Source: Pseudomonas sp. 14P_8.1_Bac3 (GTDB taxonomy: Bacteria > Pseudomonadota > Gammaproteobacteria > Pseudomonadales > Pseudomonadaceae). From it: DNA of 64,000 nt. Numbering within the stretch: position 1 is the stretch's first letter; each line of letters opens with the position of its first letter. The stretch is taken from positions 1 to 64,000 of the forward strand of contig NZ_JANLOD010000072.1 in NCBI RefSeq assembly GCF_025466085.1. Direction: 5' to 3'. A program made the position numbers and the translations under genes. This document shows positions 52,379 through 60,008 of this stretch, piece by piece. Below the pieces are notes generated by a model that saw only the letters and a program-made list of their open reading frames with translations, was not told the origin of the DNA and did not search any database.

Positions 52379-53746
52379 ATGAACGCATGTTTCATTCTGC
52401 GCGCTGGCGCACTGAGTCTGTCGCTGCTGGCCAGCGGCGTCATGGCCGCGGTTACGCCCCAGGAGGCTGCTCAGCTGGGCACGACGCTGACCCCGTTGGG
52501 CGCTCAGAAAGAGGGCAATGCCAGCGGTAGCATTCCCGCCTGGACCGGAGGTCTGAAACCCGGCGCGGCGCCGCTGGAAAACGGCTTTCTCGGTGATCCG
52601 TTCGCCGACGAGAAACCGCAGGTGGTCATCACAGCCGCCAACGCCGAGCAGTACAAGGACAAGCTGACGCCGGGGCAGCTGGCGATGTTCAAGCGCTATC
52701 CGGACAGCTACCGGATCCCGGTGTACAAGACTCAGCGCACCGCCGCGTCGCCGCAGAATATCTACGACATCGCGAAAAAAAGCGCGGTGACCACCGAGCT
52801 GACGCCCGACGGCAACGGCCTGGTGAACTTCACGCAAACCCGTTACTACCCGTTTCCGATTCCCAAGAACGGTGTCGAGGTGTACTGGAACCACACCAAC
52901 CGTTATCGCGGCGGCAACATGGAGCGCCAGGCCGCGCAAGCGGCGCCGCAAACCAATGGCTCGTATTCCATCGTCGAGTACGACGACAAGCTGGCCTTCC
53001 CGCAGTTGATGGAAGGCATCGAGGGCGGGCAGGGCGACAACGTTCTGTATTACTACAAACAGGAAATCACCGCGCCCTCGCGCATGGCTGGCAGTGTGAT
53101 CCTGATCCACGAGACCATCGACCAGGTCAAGGAACCGCGCCTGGCGTGGGTCTACAACGCCGGCCAGCGTCGCGTGCGGCGGGCACCGCAGGTAGCCTAC
53201 GACGGTCCGGGCAACGGCTCCGACGGCATGCGTACCGCCGACAACACCGACATGATGAACGGTGCTCCGGATCGCTATGACTGGAAACTGGTGGGCAAAA
53301 AGGAGCTGTACATTCCGTACAACAACTACCGGTTGCAGTCGCCGAAAGTGAAATACGACGACATCATCAAGCCCGGTCATATCAACCAGGACCTGACCCG
53401 CTACGAGCTGCACCGGGTCTGGCATGTCGAAGCGACCCTCAAGCCGGGTCAGCGGCACGTGTACGCCAAGCGTGACATGTACTTCGACGAGGACACCTGG
53501 CAACTGGCCGAGGTCGATCACTATGACGGTCGCGGCCAGCTCTGGCGGGTGGCCGAAGGTTATGCAATCAACGATTACGAACGCGGCGCGCCCAACTTCG
53601 CCATGCTCGGGATTTATGACTTGATCGCCGGTCGCTACAACGTGCTGGCGATGACCAACCAGTCCAAGCATGCCACCACTTACGGCATGACCGCGAAGAT
53701 GACGGACTTTACCCCGTCGGCGCTGCGCAACGCCGGTATTCGCTGA
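52379..53746 (+). CDS. DUF1329 family envelope protein
   Basis: This 455-residue exported protein has a signal peptide ending SGVMA. The mature part begins VTPQEAAQLG and has the DUF1329 blocks GSIPAWTGGL, NRYRGG, and RYELHRVWHVEATLKPGQRH...KRDMYFDEDTW. It has an LolA/LolB-like beta fold by family knowledge and works in the periplasm with DUF1302. The ATG at 52379 has AGAGG 8 bp upstream. A UUCG-loop hairpin ends the unit. Confidence 0.9.
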   Translation: MNACFILRAGALSLSLLASGVMAAVTPQEAAQLGTTLTPLGAQKEGNASGSIPAWTGGLKPGAAPLENGFLGDPFADEKPQVVITAANAEQYKDKLTPGQLAMFKRYPDSYRIPVYKTQRTAASPQNIYDIAKKSAVTTELTPDGNGLVNFTQTRYYPFPIPKNGVEVYWNHTNRYRGGNMERQAAQAAPQTNGSYSIVEYDDKLAFPQLMEGIEGGQGDNVLYYYKQEITAPSRMAGSVILIHETIDQVKEPRLAWVYNAGQRRVRRAPQVAYDGPGNGSDGMRTADNTDMMNGAPDRYDWKLVGKKELYIPYNNYRLQSPKVKYDDIIKPGHINQDLTRYELHRVWHVEATLKPGQRHVYAKRDMYFDEDTWQLAEVDHYDGRGQLWRVAEGYAINDYERGAPNFAMLGIYDLIAGRYNVLAMTNQSKHATTYGMTAKMTDFTPSALRNAGIR

Positions 53747-53766
53747 CCGATCCTGAAGCTTCGGAT

Positions 53767-53788
53767 AACGCCCTGTTCGCAGGGCGTT
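53767..53788 (+). terminator. Hairpin after DUF1329
   Basis: AACGCCCTG and CAGGGCGTT pair perfectly around a TTCG tetraloop, 20 bp after the DUF1329 stop. Only a weak T-rich stretch follows (GTACTTTG), so it may terminate partially or act with Rho. Confidence 0.75.
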
Positions 53789-53804
53789 GTACTTTGCGCT
53801 CGCT

Positions 53805-53823
53805 ACCACCTGATGCGGGTGGG
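53805..53823. promoter_or_regulatory. Candidate LAL operator (second LAL gene)
   Basis: ACCACCTGATGCGGGTGGG has the GATNC centre and both core arms of the shared dyad. It ends 56 bp before the ATG of the second LAL regulator, suggesting auto- or cross-regulation. Confidence 0.68.
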
Positions 53824-53879
53824 GCGTCAACCTCCGGCTCGCTCAATGATGGCGTCATACACCATCAGCGAGGTCCGCC

Positions 53880-56060
53880 ATGTTTGTGCCACGGCCGCAT
53901 TTGTGCGACGTACTCCAGCGCGAGCAGCGCCGCCTGCAACTGCTGTGCGCGCCTGCCGGGTATGGGAAAACCGCGTTGCTTCGGGAGTATTTTCGGGACG
54001 TGGGGAACGTAGGGCGGCTGGTTTGGTTGAGTCTTGAAGGACAATCCCAGGTTTTGCCGCGGTTGAGTTCAAGGCTCGCCAGTGAACTTGGGCTGGCGCC
54101 TGACATCGCGCCTGAGGCATTGCTGACATATCTTGGCTCAGGGGACTGGGTGACGGGCCCAGCGTTGCCGAATTTGATCGCATTCCCCTGTGGGGGCGAG
54201 CCTGTTCGCGAGGAGGCCGGTCCAAACAATGACGATTCAAGGCTTTGCCTGGTCTTCGATGACCTGCCCACCGACATGCCGGCGGACCTCAACCACTGGT
54301 TCGACCAACTCCTCATGCTCCAGAACGCCCATCTGCACATCCTGGTCACCTGCCGCCAACGCCCCGACTGGAACCTGCCGCAGCTGATGCTCACCGGTCA
54401 ACTGCTGGAGCTGGACGCCCGGCAACTGGCCCTGCGCCCTGATGAATTCGAATCGTTGGTCAGCCTGCTCGCTCCCGATACCGACAGCGCTTCCCGGGAG
54501 CGACTGTGGCACAACACCGGCGGTTGGTGCGCCGGCGTGCGTTTACTGCCTGCGTCATTGCTGGGTCAGTACCTGGAGCGGGAACTGCTGTCGCGCCTGA
54601 GCGAAGAACAGCGCGAAGTCCTTTTCGGTCTCGCGCATTTGTCCAAGGCCAGCGCCGATCTTTGCGAGCAACTCTGGGAAGGGCAGCAAGGCGCCCGCGT
54701 GTTCAGGAGCCTCCTGGATAGCCAGGCCTTCCTCATGCCGATCGACCATCAGCCCGGCTGGTTCTGCGTGTTGCCTGCCGTGGCGCAGGCCCTGCAGGAC
54801 CGTCTGGGTGGCGCGCCGTTGAATCGCCTGCGCCTGCGCGCCTGCCAGCTGCTCAGTGTGCTGGGGCATGTCGATGATGCAGTCGAACAAGCGCTGAGTG
54901 CCGATCAGCCGGAAGTCGCCGCCAACTACATGGAGCGCTTGTGGTTGAGCTGGATCCTCAGCGAGCGGCACCTGAATAAAGTCATGGACTGGCGCGAGCG
55001 TATTGAACCGCACCTGCTGCAAAGCAGTTCGCGCCTGATTTACCTGTGCGCCAAGGCACTGTTGTTCAGCGGACGGCTGGAGGAAGCCGAAACCTGCCTG
55101 CAACGTCTCGGCCACTTCTTGCCGTTGCCCGATCCACAGCGAAACCGGCGTCTGCTGGCGAACTGGCAAGCCTTGCACGGCACGTTGTGCGCGTTGCGCG
55201 GCAACGCCGAGCAGGCACGGCTGCATTGCCAGGGGGCGCTGCACGACCTCACGCCGCAGGATTGGCTATCGGTGTTGTTGTGCCATTGCACGCTGGCGCG
55301 GGAGGCCATGAACCGCAACGAACTCAACGAGGCCCAAACGCTGCTGGACCAGTCGCTGGAGCTGGCCCGCCGCCAGGGCAGCCGTGAAGCCGAAGTGCTG
55401 GTCAACACCGATCGCGTACGCCTGATGATGCTGCAGGGCCGCCTGAGCCTGGCGCATTCATTGTTGCGCACCGAGCTCAATCAACTGACTGCCAGCCGGT
55501 CCCAGCCTTATCCGTTGTTGGGCCGCTTGATGTTTCTGCACGGTGAGTTGCTGTTGCAACTGGGCCACACCGGCGAAGCCGAGCAGGTCGTGCAGGCCGG
55601 ACTGCTACAGGTCCGCGATGGCTGCGCGCCGTTCGTGTTGAGCGCCTATCTGCTGTTATCCGAGATTGCCTCGCGCAACCGCGACGCGGAAAAGGCCCAT
55701 CTGCTATTGCACGAGGCCGAGCGCCGCATGCAGTGGGGCAAGATCGACAACGTGTGCTACCAGCGGTCGATCGCGTTGCAAAAAGCGCGGATCGTCAACC
55801 GCGAGCAAGGGGGGGACCGCGACAGGCCGGTGCCTGCGGGCGTTTCGATGGTGCCGGATTACCAGGACGGCCTGACACCCCGCGAGGTGTCGGTACTCAA
55901 GTTGCTCGCCGAGGGCATGTCGGTGCGTGAAGTCGGCAGTCGCCTGTTCATTTCGGTCAACACTGTGAAAACCCACGCCAAGAACATCAACGTCAAGCTC
56001 GGCGCCTGCCGTCGTACCCAGGCCATCAATAGCGCCAAGGCAATGGGGATTCTCGCCTGA
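53880..56060 (+). CDS. LuxR-type LAL regulator (shorter, REP-containing)
   Basis: This 726-residue LAL-like regulator starts almost at its ATPase (Walker A APAGYGKTA at 24-32, DDLPTDMPADLNHWF). It has a helical TPR-like middle and a C-terminal LuxR helix-turn-helix (LTPREVSVLKLLAEGMSVRE, SVNTVKTHAKNINVKLG). Residues about 102-116 (FPCGGEPVREEAGPN) are encoded by a REP copy at 54188-54216 that keeps the frame, in the segment between Walker A and B. Unlike the 937-residue regulator at 36075 it lacks an N-terminal extension. It probably co-controls the same cluster. Confidence 0.88.
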   Translation: MFVPRPHLCDVLQREQRRLQLLCAPAGYGKTALLREYFRDVGNVGRLVWLSLEGQSQVLPRLSSRLASELGLAPDIAPEALLTYLGSGDWVTGPALPNLIAFPCGGEPVREEAGPNNDDSRLCLVFDDLPTDMPADLNHWFDQLLMLQNAHLHILVTCRQRPDWNLPQLMLTGQLLELDARQLALRPDEFESLVSLLAPDTDSASRERLWHNTGGWCAGVRLLPASLLGQYLERELLSRLSEEQREVLFGLAHLSKASADLCEQLWEGQQGARVFRSLLDSQAFLMPIDHQPGWFCVLPAVAQALQDRLGGAPLNRLRLRACQLLSVLGHVDDAVEQALSADQPEVAANYMERLWLSWILSERHLNKVMDWRERIEPHLLQSSSRLIYLCAKALLFSGRLEEAETCLQRLGHFLPLPDPQRNRRLLANWQALHGTLCALRGNAEQARLHCQGALHDLTPQDWLSVLLCHCTLAREAMNRNELNEAQTLLDQSLELARRQGSREAEVLVNTDRVRLMMLQGRLSLAHSLLRTELNQLTASRSQPYPLLGRLMFLHGELLLQLGHTGEAEQVVQAGLLQVRDGCAPFVLSAYLLLSEIASRNRDAEKAHLLLHEAERRMQWGKIDNVCYQRSIALQKARIVNREQGGDRDRPVPAGVSMVPDYQDGLTPREVSVLKLLAEGMSVREVGSRLFISVNTVKTHAKNINVKLGACRRTQAINSAKAMGILA
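54188..54216. repeat. REP element inside the second LAL gene
   Basis: CTGTGGGGGCGAGCCTGTTC followed by GCGAGGAGG matches the REP consensus of this window (TGTGGGAGCGRGCYTGCTCG). It lies in the coding strand without breaking the frame. Confidence 0.8.
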
Positions 56061-56068
56061 CAGCGCCA

Positions 56069-56087
56069 CCCACCTGATCCGGGTGGC
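56069..56087. promoter_or_regulatory. Candidate LAL operator (aldehyde/alcohol dehydrogenase operon)
   Basis: CCCACCTGATCCGGGTGGC matches the shared dyad, ending 93 bp before the aldehyde dehydrogenase start and beginning 9 bp after the LAL stop codon. Confidence 0.68.
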
Positions 56088-56180
56088 GGCGCCACCGAAT
56101 CGATGATCAACCATGCGTGCAGACCCCACGCAGCGCTGCGCAATTGCGGTCGCGTCCTGACAACAACAAGAGAGGTAGTG

Positions 56181-57533
56181 ATGAGCGCCATCGAGCATTC
56201 ACCGAGCACCGACATCCGCACGATCCTGGACAAACAGCGGGCGGCCTTCCTGGCCAGCGACCCCTGGACCCTTGAGCAACGCTGTGAATTGCTCGGGCGC
56301 GCGATCAGCCTGCTGGTCAACCATGAGCAAGAGATCATCGCCGCCCTGACGGCTGACTTCGGCCACCGCAGCCCCGGTTTCTCGAAGGGCAGCGAAGTGC
56401 TGTCGCCCCTGGCGACACTCAAGCAGACCCAGGCCGAACTGGCTGAATGGATGCGGCCTGAACCGCGCCAGGCGCGAACCGGTGAAGCCTGGGTTCAATA
56501 CCAGCCCCTCGGCGTGGTGGGCATCGTCACCGCGTGGAACGTGCCGGGCTACATGGTGTTCAGCGGCCTCGCCGGTGCTTTGGCTGCGGGCAACCGAGTG
56601 ATGATCAAACCGTCGGAATTCACCCCGCAAACCTCGGCGCTGATCGCCCGGTTGCTCCGCTCGGTCTATGCCGAAGACGAAGTGGCGGTAGTGCTTGGCG
56701 ACGCGGACGTCGGTCAGGCATTTTGCAGTCTGCCGTTCGACCACTTGCTGTTTACCGGCGCCACCAGCATCGGCAAGCACGTGCTGCGTGCGGCGGCGGA
56801 AAACCTGGTGCCGGTGACCCTGGAGCTGGGTGGCAAGTCACCAACGATCATTTCCCGTAGCGCCGATTTCAAGGACGCGGTGGCCAAGACGGTGATCGGC
56901 AAACTGCTCAACGGCGGTCAATTGTGCGTCGCACCCGACTACGTGTTCGTGCCCCGTGAGTCGGTGGACGCTTTCATCAATGTCGCCAGGGCCGTGGTCG
57001 CCGGGTTCTTCCCGACCTTGAAGGACAATCCCGAATACACCTCGATTATCAACACCCGTCATTTCGAACGCTTGCAGGGTTACCTGAGCGAAGCACGCGA
57101 AGCCGGTGTCGAGATGATCGAACTCAATGCCGCCGACGAGGACTTCAGCGCCGCGCCGCGCAACAAGATCGTGCCGACCCTGCTGCGGGACCCTGGCGAT
57201 GACCTGCACGTGATGCAGGACGAAATCTTCGGCCCGCTGCTGCCGGTCAAACCGTACGACAGCATCACCGACGTGATTACGTGGATCAACGCCCGGCCAC
57301 GTCCGTTGGCCCTGTACTACTTCGGCAATGATGCGACCGAAGAGGCTCGAGTGCTGACGCGCACCTGCTCCGGCGGCGTGACGCTCAACGGTGTGTTGAG
57401 CCATGCCAGCACCGAAGGCCTGCCGTTCGGCGGTGTCGGTCAGAGCGGCATGGGCGCTTATCACGGGATCGACGGCTTCCGTACCTTCAGCCATGCCAAA
57501 GCCATTTTGCGTACCGCGGCCAACCCGGCCTGA
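56181..57533 (+). CDS. Aldehyde dehydrogenase (coniferyl-aldehyde-dehydrogenase-like)
   Basis: This 450-residue NAD(P)-dependent enzyme has the active-site Glu215 in VTLELGGKSP and Cys249 in GGQLCVAPDY, plus VVGIVTAWN and FTGATSIGKH. The short form and the CVAPDY block place it near coniferyl aldehyde dehydrogenases and related medium-long-chain enzymes. AGAGAGG precedes ATG 56181. Together with the alcohol dehydrogenase 26 bp downstream it would convert a primary alcohol to an acid for the acyl-CoA ligases. Confidence 0.9.
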   Translation: MSAIEHSPSTDIRTILDKQRAAFLASDPWTLEQRCELLGRAISLLVNHEQEIIAALTADFGHRSPGFSKGSEVLSPLATLKQTQAELAEWMRPEPRQARTGEAWVQYQPLGVVGIVTAWNVPGYMVFSGLAGALAAGNRVMIKPSEFTPQTSALIARLLRSVYAEDEVAVVLGDADVGQAFCSLPFDHLLFTGATSIGKHVLRAAAENLVPVTLELGGKSPTIISRSADFKDAVAKTVIGKLLNGGQLCVAPDYVFVPRESVDAFINVARAVVAGFFPTLKDNPEYTSIINTRHFERLQGYLSEAREAGVEMIELNAADEDFSAAPRNKIVPTLLRDPGDDLHVMQDEIFGPLLPVKPYDSITDVITWINARPRPLALYYFGNDATEEARVLTRTCSGGVTLNGVLSHASTEGLPFGGVGQSGMGAYHGIDGFRTFSHAKAILRTAANPA

Positions 57534-57559
57534 CCCCCACTTCATTCGAGAGAACTGCC

Positions 57560-58645
57560 ATGAAAGCTGCCGTATTCCACCAGGTTGGAGCCCCGCTGGT
57601 CATTGAAGAGGTGGGCATCAGCAAACCGGGCCCGCGTGAAGTGCTGATCCGTACCAAAGCCGTCGGTGTCTGCCATTCCGACTTGCACGTGATCGACGGT
57701 TCGTTCCCGTACCCCGGCCCGCTGGTGCTGGGCCACGAAGCGGCCGGCGTGGTCGAGCAGGTCGGCTCCGAGGTGCGTTCGGTCAAGCCGGGGGATCATG
57801 TGGTCACCTGCCTGACGGTGTTTTGCGGGCACTGCGAGCACTGTGTGACCGGCCACCTCGCCCGCTGCGTGTCGCCGGAAACCAAGCGCGACAAGGACGA
57901 CGAACCGCGCCTGACCTACGTGCAAAAACCGATGCCGCAATTCGTCAACCTGTCGGGGTTTGCCGAGCAGATGCTGGTGCACGAAAACGCCTGCGTGGCG
58001 ATCCGTCGTGACATGCCGCTGGACCGCGCCGCGCTGCTGGGCTGCGCCGTCACCACCGGTACCGGGGCGGTGTTCAACACCGCGAAAGTGCGGCCGGGTG
58101 AAACCGTGGCGGTCATCGGCTGCGGCGGCATCGGGCTGGCCGCGATCAACGGGGCGGCGCTGGCCGGGGCAGGGCGAATCATCGCTATCGACATGCTTGA
58201 TTCGAAGCTGGAACTGGCCCGGCAGTTCGGCGCCACCGACGTGATCAACGGCAAGGACGGTGATGCCGCCAAGCAGGTGATGGAGCTCACTCGCGGTGGC
58301 GTGCACCACGCCTTCGAATGCATCGGACTCAAGCAGACCGCCGAACAAGCCTTCGCCATGCTCGCTCGGGGCGGCACCGCCACAGTGATCGGGATGCTCA
58401 AGCCCGGCCTGAAAATCGAGCTGGACCCGTTGCAGTTGCTGCACGAACGCCGCATCCAGGGTTCGCTGATGGGGTCCAACCGCTTCCCGGTCGACATGCC
58501 GCGCCTGGTGGATTTCTACATGACCGGCAAGCTCAAGCTCGACGAAATGATTTCCCAGCGGATCCGGCTGGAGCAGATCAACGACGCCTTCGACGAGTTG
58601 CGCCGGGGCGAGCTGGCGCGGTCGGTGATCATCTTCGACCAATAA
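57560..58645 (+). CDS. Zinc-dependent alcohol dehydrogenase
   Basis: This 361-residue medium-chain dehydrogenase has catalytic zinc ligands Cys38 (GVCHSD) and His59-Glu60 (LGHEAAG), structural zinc Cys89, Cys92, Cys95 and Cys103 (CGHCEHC...ARC), and the NAD loop AVIGCGGIGLAA. It resembles class III/aryl-alcohol enzymes. It probably oxidises the substrate's primary alcohol to the aldehyde used by the preceding gene product. A REP pair follows. Confidence 0.92.
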   Translation: MKAAVFHQVGAPLVIEEVGISKPGPREVLIRTKAVGVCHSDLHVIDGSFPYPGPLVLGHEAAGVVEQVGSEVRSVKPGDHVVTCLTVFCGHCEHCVTGHLARCVSPETKRDKDDEPRLTYVQKPMPQFVNLSGFAEQMLVHENACVAIRRDMPLDRAALLGCAVTTGTGAVFNTAKVRPGETVAVIGCGGIGLAAINGAALAGAGRIIAIDMLDSKLELARQFGATDVINGKDGDAAKQVMELTRGGVHHAFECIGLKQTAEQAFAMLARGGTATVIGMLKPGLKIELDPLQLLHERRIQGSLMGSNRFPVDMPRLVDFYMTGKLKLDEMISQRIRLEQINDAFDELRRGELARSVIIFDQ

Positions 58646-58659
58646 AACCACATCCCGTA

Positions 58660-58748
58660 CTTCTGCAGGCGCGAGACTGCCCGCGAAAAAGTGTCAGGCT
58701 GCGAGCGTTATCGTTGGCGATCATCGCCAGCGTGCTCGCTCCTGCAGG
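58660..58748. repeat. REP pair (inverted)
   Basis: CTTCTGCAGGCGCGAGACTG (58660 on) and the inverted CATCGCCAGCGTGCTCGCTC (from 58722) flank a spacer containing GCGTTATCGTTGGCGATC. The pair lies between the alcohol dehydrogenase and the next dehydrogenase gene. No LAL-type dyad was seen in this gap. Confidence 0.72.
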
Positions 58749-58803
58749 AGAGCTTTGCGGTATTTGAACGAGTGCACGCCCCAGCGTTTTTTGGAGTTGA
58801 TTG

Positions 58804-59997
58804 ATGGACATAAATTTCACGCCGGACGAATTGGCATTTCGCGAGGATGTGCGCGCGTTTCTTCGTGATCACCTGCCGAGCGAGTTCGCCCAGCGCATCG
58901 TGCAGGGCAAGCGCTTGAGCAAAGAGCACCAGGTGCAATGGATGCGCACGCTCAATCGTCAAGGCTGGTTGGCGCCGGCCTGGCCGGTCGAGTTCGGCGG
59001 CACCGGCTGGAGTGACGTGCAGAAGCATATTTTCGATGAGGAGTGCTTCGCCGCCGGTGCGCCCAAGGTGTCGTCGTTCGGCTTGAAAATGGTCGCCCCG
59101 GTGATCATCAAGTTCGGTACGCCCGAGCAGCAGGCACGCTTTCTGCCGCGAATTCTTACCTGTGAAGACTGGTGGTGCCAGGGCTACTCCGAGCCGGGCG
59201 CGGGCTCCGATCTGTCGTCATTGAAAACCCGCGCCGTGCGCGAGGGCGATCACTATGTGGTCAACGGCCAGAAGACCTGGACCACCCTGGCGCATTTCGC
59301 CGACTGGATGTTCTGCCTGGTGCGCACCGACCCCGAGGCGCGGCAGCAGCGGGGCATTTCCTTCCTGCTGATCGACATGAAGACCCCCGGCATTACCGTG
59401 CGCCCGATCATCACCCTCGACGGCGAACACGAAGTCAACGAAGTGTTCTTCGATAACGTACAGGTGCCGGTGGGCAACCTGGTCGGCGAGGAAAACCAGG
59501 GCTGGACCTGCGCCAAGTATTTGCTGACCCATGAGCGCACCAGCATTGGCGGCATCGCCCAGAACAAGGCGTTGCTCGAGCGCCTCAAACGGATCGCCCG
59601 CCAGGAACTGCGCAACGGCGAAGCGCTGATCGACGACCCGTTGTTCCGGGCACAGATCGCTGACGTCGAGATGCAACTGATGGCCGCCGAAATGAGCAGC
59701 CTGCGTACCCTGGCGGCGGTTCGCGACGGCGGCGTGCCCGGGGCGGAAAGCTCGTACCTGAAAATCAAGGGAACCGAGATTCGCCAGGCGATCACCTGGC
59801 TGATCAGCAAGGCCGTGGGCCCTTACGCCATGCCGTTCATTGAAGAGGAACTGGGTTACGGCGAGGAGGCGTTGCTCTACACCGACTACAGCAGTGCGGC
59901 CACCTATCAGTATCTGGATGCGCGCAAAGCCTCGATCTACGGCGGCGCCAATGAAATCCAGAAAAACATCATCGCGAAAATGATTCTCGAACTGTAA
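58804..59997 (+). CDS. Acyl-CoA dehydrogenase, probable catalytic subunit of pair B
   Basis: This 397-residue dehydrogenase has CQGYSEPGAGSDLSSLKT, NGQKTWTTLAHFADWMF, the candidate base Glu in LTHERTSIGG, and C-terminal IYGGANEIQKNIIAK. It resembles FadE26/28-type subunits of steroid-side-chain dehydrogenases. GGAG is 8 bp before the ATG at 58804. Its partner starts 12 bp after the stop. Confidence 0.88.
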   Translation: MDINFTPDELAFREDVRAFLRDHLPSEFAQRIVQGKRLSKEHQVQWMRTLNRQGWLAPAWPVEFGGTGWSDVQKHIFDEECFAAGAPKVSSFGLKMVAPVIIKFGTPEQQARFLPRILTCEDWWCQGYSEPGAGSDLSSLKTRAVREGDHYVVNGQKTWTTLAHFADWMFCLVRTDPEARQQRGISFLLIDMKTPGITVRPIITLDGEHEVNEVFFDNVQVPVGNLVGEENQGWTCAKYLLTHERTSIGGIAQNKALLERLKRIARQELRNGEALIDDPLFRAQIADVEMQLMAAEMSSLRTLAAVRDGGVPGAESSYLKIKGTEIRQAITWLISKAVGPYAMPFIEEELGYGEEALLYTDYSSAATYQYLDARKASIYGGANEIQKNIIAKMILEL

Positions 59998-60008
59998 GGG
60001 CACGGACC

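Noticed and set aside
50454..52388. Long minus-strand frame opposite the DUF1302 gene
   Set aside because: It has no motifs and is composed of the antisense of a high-GC barrel protein with a signal peptide.
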